Positions 11,540-26,641 of a DNA stretch of 64,000 nucleotides are shown in pieces. The DNA is from Neobacillus sp. SuZ13. GTDB taxonomy: Bacteria > Bacillota > Bacilli > Bacillales > Cytobacillaceae. Each line of letters opens with the position of its first letter. The first letter of the stretch is position 1. Made by a program: the position numbers and the translations under genes. Below the pieces are notes generated by a model. The model was not told the origin of the DNA, ran no database searches, and worked only from the letters and a program-made list of their open reading frames with translations. The stretch lies in contig NZ_CP126107.1 of assembly GCF_030123365.1 (NCBI RefSeq), positions 357,501 to 421,500 of the forward strand, read 5' to 3'.

Positions 11540-12574
11540 GTGGCAAATGCATATAAACAAGCAGGAGTTAATATCGAAGCTGGCTATGAAGCAGTGGAGA
11601 GAATGAAAAAGCATGTTCAAAAAACAGCCCGGGCTGGCGTCCTTGGCAGCTTAGGTGGATTTGGAGGAATGTTTGACTTATCTGCACTGCAATTAAAAGA
11701 ACCTGTTTTGGTGTCAGGCACCGATGGGGTGGGCACGAAACTAATGATTGCTTTTTGGATGGATCAGCATGATACGATTGGGATTGATGCGGTCGCCATG
11801 TGTGTCAATGATATTGTTGTTCAAGGGGCGGAGCCCTTGTTCTTTCTAGATTATATTGCCTGTGGTAAAGCACAGCCTGGAAAAATTGAGGCAATCGTTA
11901 AAGGGATTGCGGACGGATGTGAACAGGCTGGCTGTGCGCTAATTGGCGGTGAAACGGCGGAAATGCCTGGATTATATAGTGAAAATGAGTATGACCTTGC
12001 AGGGTTTACGGTTGGTGCCTGTGAGAAATCACAGCTTATCACTGGTGAAACCATTCAAGAAGGTGATGTCCTGATTGGCTTAGCCTCAAGCGGTATCCAC
12101 AGCAACGGTTATTCATTGGTTCGTAAAGTGTTTAATGACTGGTCGTTACTAGATTTCGTCGATGAACTAGGCTGTACATTAGGAGAAGAATTACTCAAGC
12201 CTACAAAAATCTATGTAAAACCGATTTTGTCCGCATTGAAAAAGTTCCAGCTAAAGGGAATGGCTCATATTACGGGCGGCGGATTTATTGAAAATATTCC
12301 TCGGATGTTACCAGAAGGTCTAGGAGCCGAGTTGAATGAAAAAAGCTGGGAAATCCCACCTATTTTTAAATTGATCTCTTCCCATGGACAAATTGATTAT
12401 CAAGAGATGTATAATATTTTTAACATGGGTATTGGCATGGTGATTGCTGTGAATCGTGAAGATGCAGCCGACGTGTTAGAACACTTTAGACAATCTGGTG
12501 AAACTGCCTCTGAAATTGGCGTTGTTACGGGTAATCAAGGAATTAACATCAAGGCTAATGGTGGCCGCTTATGA
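11540..12574 (+). CDS. purM: AIR synthetase PurM
   Basis: PurM (344 residues) closes the imidazole ring, converting FGAM to AIR with ATP. The [13 protein letters not shown] and [19 protein letters not shown] motifs and the GETAEMPG and THITGGG-like segments of the AIRS fold are intact. It starts with GTG, preceded by AGGAAGGAG. It overlaps purN by 4 nt. Confidence 0.97.
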   Translation: MANAYKQAGVNIEAGYEAVERMKKHVQKTARAGVLGSLGGFGGMFDLSALQLKEPVLVSGTDGVGTKLMIAFWMDQHDTIGIDAVAMCVNDIVVQGAEPLFFLDYIACGKAQPGKIEAIVKGIADGCEQAGCALIGGETAEMPGLYSENEYDLAGFTVGACEKSQLITGETIQEGDVLIGLASSGIHSNGYSLVRKVFNDWSLLDFVDELGCTLGEELLKPTKIYVKPILSALKKFQLKGMAHITGGGFIENIPRMLPEGLGAELNEKSWEIPPIFKLISSHGQIDYQEMYNIFNMGIGMVIAVNREDAADVLEHFRQSGETASEIGVVTGNQGINIKANGGRL

Positions 12575-13147
12575 AAAAGATCGCGGTGTTTGCATCAGGG
12601 AGCGGCAGTAATTTCCAAGCAATTATTGATGTAGTTCAAACTGGCGACCTTGATGCCGACATTTCTCTTTTAGTTTGTGATAAACCTGGCGCTTTTGCAA
12701 TTGAAAGAGCAAGAGGAGCGGGGATTCCAAGTTTTGTTTTTAGCGCAAAGGATTATCCTAGTAAGGAACATTTTGAAGAAGAAATTTTAGCTCAATTAAA
12801 GGCCTATGGTGTAGAATTCATTGTCTTGGCTGGATACATGCGTTTGATTGGCCCCAAATTGTTAGCTGCGTATAAAGGAAGAATCGTCAATGTCCACCCA
12901 TCCTTGCTTCCTGCTTTTCCAGGGAAGGATGCGATTGGGCAGGCATTGGCAGCAAAAGTGAAGTGGAGCGGAATTACCATCCATTATGTTGATGAGGGAA
13001 TGGATACAGGTCCAATTATCATTCAGGAACGGGTTCGAATTGACGAAAATGAGACAAGAGAGAGTCTGCAACAAAAAATTCAGAAAAGCGAACACAAGCT
13101 TTATCCATCCATACTTCAAATGCTATTGACACAAGGAGATGTACTCA

Positions 13148-13173
<26 letters not shown>
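12571..13173 (+). CDS. purN: GAR formyltransferase PurN
   Basis: PurN (200 residues) transfers a formyl group from 10-formyl-THF to GAR. The N-terminal [12 protein letters not shown] loop and the catalytic [15 protein letters not shown] segment with Asn and His are visible. The catalytic Asp lies in the [13 protein letters not shown] segment. It overlaps purM and, by 26 nt, purH, consistent with coupling. Confidence 0.96.
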
Positions 13174-16090
<2,917 letters not shown>

Positions 16091-16108
16091 AAATACTCAA
16101 CTCCTATG

Positions 16109-16145
16109 GAGGGCTGACCGCTGATGGTCAGCCCTCTTTTTTTAC
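16109..16145 (+). terminator. pur operon terminator
   Basis: A perfect 11-bp inverted repeat (GAGGGCTGACC at 16109-16119, its complement at 16126-16136) with a 6-nt loop is followed by eight or more T. It lies beyond the EYxxD gene, so it ends the pur transcript. An AT-rich spacer up to about 16320, with loosely repeated CAAAATTTGAA-like segments, holds no gene that I can see. Confidence 0.9.
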
Positions 16146-16325
16146 TTTAAAAAAGAGGAAATTTGTTTTATTACAAAAACTTTAATTTTTTAAACGAAAT
16201 ATCGAATTTTCGACCAAAGTTTGAACCATTTTTTACAAAAAACTGAATTATTCAACCAAAATTTGAATTAATTTAACAATAACTTGAAAATATTAACAAA
16301 TGCTATCCGGATTCACACATTAACT

Positions 16326-16631
16326 TTAAGTTGGATTATAAGGTAACATTTCTTCGCCATTTTGGTTGGTTAATCCTTCCATCCCGTCCATTGAATCCAT
16401 TGCCTGATCGTGCTCAGAAATCATGCATTGGCATTTTTCAAATAAGGCAGTAAGCGGGCAAAAGCGGACAATTCCTTCGGCCACCTTCATGGCTCCGCAC
16501 AAAGCAACAAATAAATAAGAATCGCGCCAAGGATGTTTGACTAGCTTTGAGGTTGTCCAAGAAAGTATCGTTAATCCAATGGTGATGCGAATTAAAGCAT
16601 TAATAATACTGATATTTGGTCTTACATTCAT
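16326..16631 (-). CDS. YgaP-like (DUF2892) membrane protein
   Basis: This 101-residue protein begins MNVRPNISIINALIRITIGLTIL, which fits the DUF2892 / YgaP transmembrane family: two short hydrophobic segments with small residues. It continues with a cytoplasmic tail rich in Asp, Glu and Met plus the FCPLTALFEKCQC cysteines. The ATG at 16631 is chosen because AAGGAGTG lies just upstream; the frame could extend ten codons further. It lies between the pur operon and yerA on the opposite strand. Family members often accompany rhodanese domains, but none is present here. The role is unknown. Confidence 0.75.
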   Translation of the reverse strand: MNVRPNISIINALIRITIGLTILSWTTSKLVKHPWRDSYLFVALCGAMKVAEGIVRFCPLTALFEKCQCMISEHDQAMDSMDGMEGLTNQNGEEMLPYNPT

Positions 16632-16800
16632 TCTGTTCACTCCTTCACAAAATATATACAATTATTATCAATTCTTTAATGCGTTAAACAGCAAAATATG
16701 ATAGTATAGTATCTAAAGTATTTTTTTGAAAGGGCTTTCTTTATTGTTAAATCAACTTATTATTATATAGATAGTTTTTTTGAAAAAGGGAGGAAGACGT

Positions 16801-18546
16801 ATGCTAGAACAACGCTACCGTTGGAAAAACAAACACTTACGCATGCATGTTTCCATTTTGGATGGAAAAGCGTCTCCAACCATTTTATTGAAAAACGCCT
16901 TGTACTTAAATCAGACGTTTCGAAAGTGGTTGAGAGCGAATATTTGGATATATGAAGACCGGATTATTTATGTGGGCGAAAACTTGCCAACTCAATTGGA
17001 TAACTGTGAAATCATCGACTGTACCAATGAGATTCTTGTTCCCGGTTATATCGAACCACATGCTCATCCGTTTCAATTATATAATCCCCTAACGCTTGCA
17101 GCATATGCATCCCAGTTTGGGACGACAACGTTAATCAATGATAATATGGCTCTTATTTTACATTTAAATAAAACGAAAGCGTTTTCATTGTTAAAGGATC
17201 TCCGTTCGATACCTACCACTATGTTTTGGTGGAGCCGTTTTGATCCTCAAACTGAAATTTTGAATGAAGAAGAAATCTTTTCACATAGTAATGTTAAAGC
17301 ATGGCTTGAGCACGATGCGGTCCTGCAGGGCGGAGAATTAACAGGTTGGCCGAAACTGCTTGATGGCGATGATATGATGCTCCATTGGATTCAAGAAGCG
17401 AAACGGATGCGCAAGCAAATTGAAGGGCATTTCCCTGGAGCTTCGGAAAAGACATTGGCAAAAATGATGCTGCTTGGGGCAGACTGTGACCACGAAGCGA
17501 TGACGGGTGAAGAAGTATACAATCGCTTAATGCAGGGTTATATGGTGTCCTTAAGGCATTCCTCAATTCGGCCGGACTTACCAAATATATTAGACGATAT
17601 GAAGCGAATGGGCATTGATGCCTATGACCGATTAATGCTAAATACAGATGGTGCTTCCTCGACTTTTTACGAGCAGGGAGTCACCGATACGACGATTCGC
17701 ATTGCTATTGAAAAAGGTGTTCCAGTCATTGATGCGTATAATATGGCCACCGTTAATATTGCACGTTATTACAAGATTGAGCATCTCCATGGTACAATTG
17801 CCACTGGCCGGGTAGCCAATATTAACTTCTTAACGAGTATTGAGGATCCAACACCTAAATCCGTTCTCGTAAAAGGGAAATGGGTGAAAAAGGATGGAAC
17901 CCCTATTGTTAATGCCTATCCTCCTATTACATGGGACGAATATGGACTAAAACCATTGGAAGTGGATTGGGACTTGACGATAGATGATTTGCAATTTTCG
18001 ATGCCATTTGGAATAAAGATGGAAAACGCCGTCATTACAAAGCCATATTCCATTTCGATCGATGCTTCAGGAGATGAACTATCCTCGAATCATGATGAAT
18101 GCTATTTTACCCTGATGGATAGAAATGGGAAATGGAGAATTAATACATTATTAAAAGGATTTGCGAACAATTTATCGGCATTGGCAAGTTCCTATTCCAA
18201 CACAGGAGATATTATTTTAATAGGCAAAAATAAACAAGATATGCTTCAAGCTTTTAATAGAATGAAAGAATTAGGCGGCGGTATTGTGATGGTTGAAAAT
18301 AGTCAAGTAGTTTGCGAGCTGCCATTAACTTTACATGGAATTATGTCAAATGTTCCGATTGAAGAGCTAATCTGCCAAGAAAAACAGCTGCTGATTGAGT
18401 TAAGAGAGCGGGGCTACAGATTTTCTGATCCAATTTACAGTCTTGCCTTCTTTTCTGCGACACATTTGCCTTACATTCGGATTACCCCACAGGGAATGTA
18501 CGATGTAATGAATAAAACAGTACTCTTTCCGTCAATAATGCGTTAA
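16801..18546 (+). CDS. yerA: YerA, adenine deaminase-related amidohydrolase
   Basis: This 581-residue protein of the amidohydrolase superfamily resembles adenine deaminase, with a metal-binding HAH pair at His87 and His89 (IEPHAHPFQ) and a C-terminal adenine-deaminase-like domain. B. subtilis YerA has about the same size and the same position after purD. YerA proteins are divergent, so a true adenine deaminase reaction cannot be asserted. Conserved RHSSIRPDLP and NTDGASS segments could supply further metal ligands. The ATG at 16801 is preceded by GGGAGG; the frame is open seven codons further. Confidence 0.85.
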   Translation: MLEQRYRWKNKHLRMHVSILDGKASPTILLKNALYLNQTFRKWLRANIWIYEDRIIYVGENLPTQLDNCEIIDCTNEILVPGYIEPHAHPFQLYNPLTLAAYASQFGTTTLINDNMALILHLNKTKAFSLLKDLRSIPTTMFWWSRFDPQTEILNEEEIFSHSNVKAWLEHDAVLQGGELTGWPKLLDGDDMMLHWIQEAKRMRKQIEGHFPGASEKTLAKMMLLGADCDHEAMTGEEVYNRLMQGYMVSLRHSSIRPDLPNILDDMKRMGIDAYDRLMLNTDGASSTFYEQGVTDTTIRIAIEKGVPVIDAYNMATVNIARYYKIEHLHGTIATGRVANINFLTSIEDPTPKSVLVKGKWVKKDGTPIVNAYPPITWDEYGLKPLEVDWDLTIDDLQFSMPFGIKMENAVITKPYSISIDASGDELSSNHDECYFTLMDRNGKWRINTLLKGFANNLSALASSYSNTGDIILIGKNKQDMLQAFNRMKELGGGIVMVENSQVVCELPLTLHGIMSNVPIEELICQEKQLLIELRERGYRFSDPIYSLAFFSATHLPYIRITPQGMYDVMNKTVLFPSIMR

Positions 18547-18594
18547 ACTGTAAGTGAGTAAAGGATTAAAGTATGAAAGTAAATAGGGGTGTTC

Positions 18595-19653
18595 ATGAAA
18601 GTGAAAAAATGGGCTGTATTCGTGTTAGCTTTCCTGTTACTACTTTCTGGCTGTAGTAATGAAAAAAAGGAAAAGGAACCTGTTAAGAAGGAAAAAACAG
18701 TAACACAAACAGAGACTCAGCAACCTGAAGAGAAACCAGTCGACCCCTATTTTTATCCTTTAACAGGGGTGGGGTCTGAAACAAGTACTGATACAAGGGC
18801 TGTAGCTGTTATGATTAATAACCACCCAAAGGCAAGACCGCAATCAGGTCTAACCAAAGCAGATCTTATTTATGAAATTCTTGCTGAAGGGGATATTACA
18901 CGCTTTCTCGCCGTATTTCAGAGTGAAAAGCCTAAGAATATCGGTCCTGTAAGAAGTGCAAGAGACTATTATATTTTCTTAGCCAAGGGGCTTAACGCTC
19001 TCTACATTGCGCATGGATATAGCCCGGAGGCAAAGAAACTCCTTAATAGTAACTATATTGATAACCTTAATGGAATGGTCTATGACGGGACGCTTTTTAA
19101 ACGTTCGAAGACCCGTAAAGCACCTCATAATTCCTATATTACGTATGAAAATATTTTAAAAGGTGCAAAGCAAAAGAAATATTCGATGGAAAAAGGTCCC
19201 GCCGCATTTACGTTTTTGACAGAGGAAGAAACGAAGAGTATTACTGGTGCCGAAGCAAAATCTGTGAAGATTAAGTATTCTAATGGCGGCATTTCCAACT
19301 CCAAGTTTGAATTTGATACAGCCTCTGGCAAATATAAGCGGTTTTCAGGCGATGAGCTGATGGTCGATTTGGATACAAAAGAGCCTATGTTAGTTGATAA
19401 TATTTTTATTGTTGAAGCTAAACATCGGTTTATCGATTCTTACGGGCGAAGGGAAATTGATTTTGAGTCTGGCGGCAAAGCATATCTGCTGCAAAAGGGT
19501 AAGGTCAATCAAGTGGAATGGAAGAATAAGAACGGAGAAATTGTTCCAGTCAAAAATGGCGCAGAAGTTCCACTGGTTCAAGGGAAAACATGGATCAATG
19601 TAGTTCCAACCGATCCAGGTCTCGAAAAGAGCATCTCGCTTAATAAGAACTAA
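18595..19653 (+). CDS. yerB: YerB lipoprotein (DUF3048)
   Basis: This 352-residue secreted lipoprotein has a lysine-rich signal peptide and a lipobox LSGC with the modified Cys at residue 20. A Lys/Glu/Gln/Pro-rich linker follows, then the two DUF3048 domains. The conserved segment VMINNHPKARPQSGL-(T)KADLIYEILAEG-like and the GPVRSARDYY motif identify it. The function is unknown, and location on the outer face of the membrane is predicted. The ATG at 18595 follows AGGGGTG. Order yerA-yerB-yerC is as in B. subtilis. Confidence 0.9.
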   Translation: MKVKKWAVFVLAFLLLLSGCSNEKKEKEPVKKEKTVTQTETQQPEEKPVDPYFYPLTGVGSETSTDTRAVAVMINNHPKARPQSGLTKADLIYEILAEGDITRFLAVFQSEKPKNIGPVRSARDYYIFLAKGLNALYIAHGYSPEAKKLLNSNYIDNLNGMVYDGTLFKRSKTRKAPHNSYITYENILKGAKQKKYSMEKGPAAFTFLTEEETKSITGAEAKSVKIKYSNGGISNSKFEFDTASGKYKRFSGDELMVDLDTKEPMLVDNIFIVEAKHRFIDSYGRREIDFESGGKAYLLQKGKVNQVEWKNKNGEIVPVKNGAEVPLVQGKTWINVVPTDPGLEKSISLNKN

Positions 19654-19694
19654 ATAATTAGGATGTGCTAAAGAACATTGCTAATTTTATAACC

Positions 19695-19827
19695 ATGTTG
19701 ATTTTTGCGGAAGGCGCGAGACTCCTGCGGGAGTACGGTACAGGGGAGACCCCGCAGGCGCTTTAGCGCCGAGGAGGCTCCCCGGAACGCCCGCGGAAAG
19801 CGAAGCGCCTGGAGTGAAAATCAACAG
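19695..19827. repeat. Dispersed palindromic repeat R1, copy 1
   Basis: About 133 bp bounded by TGTTGATTTT and its complement AAAATCAACA, with a GC-rich interior containing ACTCCTGCGGGAGTACGG, GGGGAGACCCCGCAGG and GAGGAGGCTCCCCGG. A second copy occurs at 49828-49961 with the same interior order. It lies between yerB and yerC and has no coding capacity that I accept. Similar GC-rich palindromic elements are common between genes in Bacillaceae; their mechanism is unknown to me. Confidence 0.85.
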
Positions 19828-19865
19828 ACATGTAAAACACAGCCAATAATTAAAGGGGTAATAAA

Positions 19866-20180
19866 ATGCAAATTAATAAATTACGTGGAAAAGAACTTGA
19901 CCAATTATTTCAGGCCGTTCTTTCATTAAAAGATCTTGAAGAATGCTATCGCTTTTTTGATGATCTGTGCACGATTAATGAAATACAATCTTTAGCACAG
20001 CGTCTAGATGTGGCAAGAATGCTTCGTGAAGGGAATACCTATCACAAAATTGAAACAGAAACCGGAGCGAGCACAGCTACCATATCACGGGTAAAACGTT
20101 GTCTAAACTATGGGAATGACACGTATGAAATGGTGCTTGAACGTGTAAAGAACGACAAAACTTTAACTGAACAAGAATAA
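19866..20180 (+). CDS. yerC: YerC, TrpR-like DNA-binding protein
   Basis: This 104-residue protein belongs to the YerC/YecD family related to the TrpR repressor. A helix-turn-helix is visible in LAQRLDVARMLREGNTYHKIETETGASTATISRVKR (two helices around residues 43-75). The family contains transcription regulators of poorly defined targets; in B. subtilis the gene precedes pcrB. The ribosome site AAAGGGGT is good. An intrinsic terminator follows. Confidence 0.9.
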   Translation: MQINKLRGKELDQLFQAVLSLKDLEECYRFFDDLCTINEIQSLAQRLDVARMLREGNTYHKIETETGASTATISRVKRCLNYGNDTYEMVLERVKNDKTLTEQE

Positions 20181-20182
20181 AC

Positions 20183-20216
20183 AAACCGGAGAGGATGCTC
20201 TTCGGTTTTTCTTTTG
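20183..20216 (+). terminator. Terminator after yerC
   Basis: AACCGGAGAG and CTCTTCGGTT pair around a GATG loop, with one G-U pair, followed by TTTCTTTT. It separates yerC from the pcrB promoter. Confidence 0.85.
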
Positions 20217-20261
20217 GTTAAATTTAGATTTACTGTATTGTTTTTTTATCGATTCGGCTAG

Positions 20262-20270
20262 TGCTATAAT
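20262..20270 (+). promoter_or_regulatory. Probable extended -10 promoter for pcrB-pcrA-ligA-yerH
   Basis: TGCTATAAT (20262-20270) contains a perfect -10 hexamer with the TG extension, about 38 nt before the pcrB start. No good -35 is seen at the right distance; the region upstream is T-rich. Confidence 0.55.
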
Positions 20271-20307
20271 GGTGTAATGGAATTGATGAGTGTGGGAGGA
20301 TTTTTTG

Positions 20308-20991
20308 ATGTATGATTTTCGCGAGTGGCGGCATGTGTTCAAACTCGACCCAAATAAAGAAATATCGGATGATCAGTTAGAAATCATCTGTGAGTCTGGA
20401 ACGGATGCAATAATCGTTGGTGGTACTGATGGGATTACACTAGAAAATGTCCTCGATTTAATGGCGAGAATTCGTAGATATTCGGTGCCTTGTGTCCTTG
20501 AAGTTTCAACGATTGAGACAGTTACACCAGGGTTCGACCTTTACTTTATTCCAACCATCCTAAATAGCAGTGATCCTAAATGGATTACCGGACTTCACCA
20601 CCAAGCAGTTAGGGAATTTGGTGAAATCATGGATTGGGAGGAAATTGTCATGGAGGGCTATTGCATATTGAACGAAGAATGCAAAGCGGCAAAACTGACA
20701 AATGCAAATACCGAATTAACAAATGAAGAGGTAACTGCCTACGCGGTAATGGCTGAAAAAATGTTTCATCTTCCGATTTTTTATATAGAATATAGCGGTA
20801 AATATGGGGATGTAAACCTGATTTCTGACGTGAAAAAATCGCTTGAGAAGACGGTCCTTTTCTATGGAGGCGGAATTTCAACCATCGAACAAGCTAAAGA
20901 GATGGCCAAACATGCAGATGTCATTGTCGTCGGAAACGCGATTTATGAAAACTTTGATTTAGCATTAGAAACTGTGAAGATTAATCGATAG
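20308..20991 (+). CDS. pcrB: Heptaprenylglyceryl phosphate synthase PcrB
   Basis: PcrB (227 residues) is a TIM-barrel prenyltransferase that joins a heptaprenyl chain to glycerol-1-phosphate in Bacillus lipid metabolism. The [12 protein letters not shown] phosphate-binding segment, [10 protein letters not shown] and the C-terminal FYGGGI and [10 protein letters not shown] motifs are intact. The ATG at 20308 has GGGAGGA upstream; the frame is open six codons further. It heads the four-gene run with pcrA, ligA and yerH. Confidence 0.95.
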   Translation: MYDFREWRHVFKLDPNKEISDDQLEIICESGTDAIIVGGTDGITLENVLDLMARIRRYSVPCVLEVSTIETVTPGFDLYFIPTILNSSDPKWITGLHHQAVREFGEIMDWEEIVMEGYCILNEECKAAKLTNANTELTNEEVTAYAVMAEKMFHLPIFYIEYSGKYGDVNLISDVKKSLEKTVLFYGGGISTIEQAKEMAKHADVIVVGNAIYENFDLALETVKINR

Positions 20992-21062
20992 ATCATTGCT
21001 TATGTCAAGGAAAAACGTTAAGATAAAAATAAGAACATATGTTTGTTATGGTGGTGGATTAT

Positions 21063-23336
21063 ATGCAATATTTAAGTGATAAGCTATTAAATGGACTGAA
21101 TCCAGAACAGCAAAGTGCTGTTAAAACAACCGATGGGCCGCTGTTACTAATGGCTGGAGCCGGAAGTGGGAAGACAAGAGTGCTTACCCATCGAATTGGC
21201 TATTTAATTGTTGAAAAACGGGTGAATCCTTATAATATTTTGGCGATTACATTTACAAATAAAGCCGCTCGAGAAATGAGAGAACGGATTGGAAAAATGA
21301 TGGGCGGAGCAGCCGAAGAGATTTGGATATCCACTTTTCACTCGATGTGTGTAAGGATTTTACGGAGGGATATTGACCGAATCGGTTTTAACCGTAATTT
21401 TACAATTCTTGACTCAACTGATCAGCAATCCGTGGTGAAGACAATCCTAAAGGAAAAAAATATTGATCCGAAAAAATTTGATCCACGTGCCATCTTAGGG
21501 TCAATTAGTTCAGCAAAAAATGAATTGATTGATCCAGAGGAATATAAGAAAGCAGGCGGAGGCTATTTTGAAGATGTCGTCGCTAATGTGTATGAGGAAT
21601 ACCAGAAGCGATTACGAAAAAATCAGGCACTAGACTTTGATGACCTCATTATGATGACAATTCAATTATTCAAACGCGTTCCGGATGTTCTCGAATATTA
21701 TCAGCGGAAATTTCAATATATTCATGTCGATGAGTATCAAGATACGAACAAAGCCCAGTATTTACTCGTAAAACAATTGGCAAGCCGCTTTAGAAATTTA
21801 TGCGTAGTCGGGGATTCGGACCAATCCATTTACAGATGGCGCGGAGCGGATATTGCTAATATCCTTTCGTTCGAAAAAGACTATCCGAATGCAACAGTTA
21901 TTTTACTAGAGCAAAACTACCGCTCTACAAAAAGGATTCTTCTAGCTGCCAACAAAGTGATCGAAAACAACATGAACCGAAAAGCAAAGAATCTTTGGAC
22001 CGAAAACCCAGAAGGGAATAAGCTGGTTTATTACCGAGCCGACAGCGAGCAGAGCGAAGCGCAATTTGTTGCTGGGAAAATTAAAGAATTAACTCGGAAT
22101 AATGAGCACAAATTAACCGACATTGCGATTCTTTATCGCACGAACGCTCAGTCCCGTGTGATGGAGGAAGTACTGCTTAAATCAAATATCGAATACTCCA
22201 TCGTCGGCGGGACAAAGTTCTATGACAGAAAAGAAATTAAGGACATGCTTGCTTATTTACGGTTAATTTCGAATCCTGATGATGATATCAGCTTACGCCG
22301 AATCATCAATGTACCAAAACGCGGAATTGGATCAAGCTCACTCGATAAAATCGCCAATTTTGCTGACATGCATGACTTATCGATTTACCAAGCGCTTGAG
22401 TCTGTTGAGCTGTTAGGACTAAGTCCGAAAATCACGAAGGCAGCACGAGAATTTCGCGATTTAATTGGTAATTATACGAATATGCAAGAGTACCTTTCTG
22501 TTACAGAACTGGTTGAAGAAGTACTAGATAAAACGGGGTACCGTGAAATGCTGAAGGCGGAAAAATCGTTGGAAGCGCAAAGCCGCCTCGAAAACCTTGA
22601 GGAATTATTATCGGTAACGAAAAGTTTTGAAGATGCAAGTGAAGATAAGAGTCTAGTAGCCTTTTTAACTGATTTGGCACTAGTTGCTGATATTGATGCA
22701 CTCGATGAAGATACGCAGGAGAAGGTTGACTCGATAACGCTCATGACCCTTCACTCGGCAAAAGGTTTGGAATTCCCAGTTGTTTTCTTAATTGGAATGG
22801 AAGAAGGCGTCTTCCCGCATAGCCGTTCATTGATGGAAGAAGTAGAAATGGAAGAGGAACGCCGTCTTGCCTATGTTGGGATCACTCGAGCGGAGCAAAC
22901 GCTTTTCCTGACTAATGCTCAAATGCGGACATTATTTGGAAGAACCAATATGAACCCGCCTTCCCGCTTTATTAAGGAAATCCCTTCGGACCTGATTGAA
23001 GGAGTTGAACCGGCAGAGAAAAAGCTGAGTTCGCCATTTGGCTCAACTGGCAAATCATTTGGTTCTGCTCGAAGCGCCTCATTCGGAACGCCAAAAACAT
23101 CATTTAGTACACCTGCTTCGGCAAGAAAACCAGTTATGCGGCCAGTTTCCGCTTCATCTGCTGGAGATGAAGCCGGCTGGAAGGTTGGCGATAAAGCGCA
23201 GCACGGGAAATGGGGCACCGGAACCGTTGTCAGCGTAAAAGGACAAGGGGAAGGGACGGAATTAGATATTGCTTTCCCGAGTCCGGTTGGAATCAAACGC
23301 TTGTTAGCTAAATTTGCTCCGATTACGAAAGCATAA
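21063..23336 (+). CDS. pcrA: ATP-dependent DNA helicase PcrA
   Basis: PcrA (757 residues) is an SF1A 3'-5' helicase for repair, replication restart and rolling-circle plasmid replication. Walker A is AGAGSGKTR (Lys37), motif II is VDEYQDTN, and [14 protein letters not shown] and [20 protein letters not shown] motifs follow in order. The C-terminal low-complexity linker ends in a Tudor-like [19 protein letters not shown] domain that binds RNA polymerase in this family. The ATG at 21063 follows GGTGGTGG and matches the known MNYISNQLL-type N-terminus; an earlier ATG exists at 21039. Confidence 0.97.
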   Translation: MQYLSDKLLNGLNPEQQSAVKTTDGPLLLMAGAGSGKTRVLTHRIGYLIVEKRVNPYNILAITFTNKAAREMRERIGKMMGGAAEEIWISTFHSMCVRILRRDIDRIGFNRNFTILDSTDQQSVVKTILKEKNIDPKKFDPRAILGSISSAKNELIDPEEYKKAGGGYFEDVVANVYEEYQKRLRKNQALDFDDLIMMTIQLFKRVPDVLEYYQRKFQYIHVDEYQDTNKAQYLLVKQLASRFRNLCVVGDSDQSIYRWRGADIANILSFEKDYPNATVILLEQNYRSTKRILLAANKVIENNMNRKAKNLWTENPEGNKLVYYRADSEQSEAQFVAGKIKELTRNNEHKLTDIAILYRTNAQSRVMEEVLLKSNIEYSIVGGTKFYDRKEIKDMLAYLRLISNPDDDISLRRIINVPKRGIGSSSLDKIANFADMHDLSIYQALESVELLGLSPKITKAAREFRDLIGNYTNMQEYLSVTELVEEVLDKTGYREMLKAEKSLEAQSRLENLEELLSVTKSFEDASEDKSLVAFLTDLALVADIDALDEDTQEKVDSITLMTLHSAKGLEFPVVFLIGMEEGVFPHSRSLMEEVEMEEERRLAYVGITRAEQTLFLTNAQMRTLFGRTNMNPPSRFIKEIPSDLIEGVEPAEKKLSSPFGSTGKSFGSARSASFGTPKTSFSTPASARKPVMRPVSASSAGDEAGWKVGDKAQHGKWGTGTVVSVKGQGEGTELDIAFPSPVGIKRLLAKFAPITKA

Positions 23337-23352
23337 ATACCTAGAGACAAAA

Positions 23353-25419
<2,067 letters not shown>

Positions 25420-25432
25420 GAGGTGTATCAAC

Positions 25433-26590
25433 GTGAGAAAACTCTCATTGCTCGCTCTCTCCCTTGTTTTTTTGCTGAGTGCCTGTGCACCAAATTTTGA
25501 GAAGCAAAATGAAACGGTGCAAACAAAGGAGAAAGTGGAAGGGAAGGCAATTATTCCAAAGTATAATATTTCAGACAGCTATTATCGGACGATATTGCCG
25601 TTTGAACCAGGGGAAGCACGCGGATTGGTCGTTAATAATATTAATACAAGATATGACTTAAACGAGTTTGAAATGGGTCTAATGCGTATTGCCCAAAATT
25701 CGTTTGATACGGAAAAATATTTATTCCGCGAAGGACAGGAAATTAAGGAAAAAAACATCAGACTTTGGTTAAACCGTAAATTTACAAAAGCGCAATTAAA
25801 GGATGAAGGACTAAAAGAGGCTGAAAACATCGGCTTAAACCCTGTGAATACTGGTAAAAAGGGTGAACCGAGTTCACCGATTTATTTAGCCCATATCTTA
25901 GAGCACGACTATTTAATAAAAAATGATAAAGGGAATGTAACGCTTGGTGGTGTGACAATCGGTCTAGCCTTAAATTCCGTTTATTACTATAAGAAAACTG
26001 CAGACGGTGATACCTTTGAGCAAAAAATCCCTCATTCAGAACTGGTCAGGGAAGGAAAGAAAATTGCAGCAGAAGTAGTAAAGCGCATGAGGAACATGAA
26101 AAGCTTAAAGAATGTTCCGATTACGATTGCCTTGTTTGAACAGGCAAGTAAATCATCCGTTGTTCCAGGTAACTTTATTACCTATGCCACTGTCGACGAA
26201 GGCAGTGCAGCTTTAAACAGCTGGGAAAAGGTAGATGAAAAGTACTTTCTTTTCCCTTCCACTGCTGCAAAGAATGCACATCGTGATGATTTGACCGCAT
26301 TTTTAAACTTTAAGCAGGATGTGGAAGAGTACTTTCCTAATTATAATGGTGTAATTGGCAGAGCCTTTTATATCGGAGACCAACTGCAGGATTTGAATAT
26401 TAATATCCCTATCCAATTCTATGGAAAAACGGAAGGGATTGGCTTTGCTCAATATGTAACCGGACTTGTCATGGAACATTTTCCTAAGTATTTATCCGTT
26501 TCAGTAAGTGTTACTTCTGTAGACGGACCGGAAGCCTTAATTGTACGTAAGGCCAATGAAACCGAGCCATTTGTCCATATTTATCAATAA
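25433..26590 (+). CDS. yerH: YerH/CamS family lipoprotein
   Basis: This 385-residue lipoprotein has a signal peptide ending in LLSAC, with Cys18 as the lipid-modified residue, followed by a long CamS domain. CamS proteins are named after the enterococcal pheromone cAM373, which is cut from a signal peptide. The role of the body of the protein is not known. It starts with GTG after GAGGTG, 13 nt from ligA. The position after ligA is as in B. subtilis. Confidence 0.9.
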   Translation: MRKLSLLALSLVFLLSACAPNFEKQNETVQTKEKVEGKAIIPKYNISDSYYRTILPFEPGEARGLVVNNINTRYDLNEFEMGLMRIAQNSFDTEKYLFREGQEIKEKNIRLWLNRKFTKAQLKDEGLKEAENIGLNPVNTGKKGEPSSPIYLAHILEHDYLIKNDKGNVTLGGVTIGLALNSVYYYKKTADGDTFEQKIPHSELVREGKKIAAEVVKRMRNMKSLKNVPITIALFEQASKSSVVPGNFITYATVDEGSAALNSWEKVDEKYFLFPSTAAKNAHRDDLTAFLNFKQDVEEYFPNYNGVIGRAFYIGDQLQDLNINIPIQFYGKTEGIGFAQYVTGLVMEHFPKYLSVSVSVTSVDGPEALIVRKANETEPFVHIYQ

Positions 26591-26619
26591 GATCCAGCAT
26601 TATGCTGGGTCTTTTTTTA
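26591..26619 (+). terminator. Terminator after yerH
   Basis: GATCCAGCA and TGCTGGGTC pair around a TTA loop, followed by eight T. It ends the pcrB-pcrA-ligA-yerH unit. Confidence 0.9.
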
Positions 26620-26641
26620 TGTGTGCCAAGCATGGGTCAAG

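Noticed and set aside
19705..19929. 74-codon frame across repeat R1
   Set aside because: It is composed of the repeat and the start of yerC in a wrong frame; the second R1 copy does not keep this frame.
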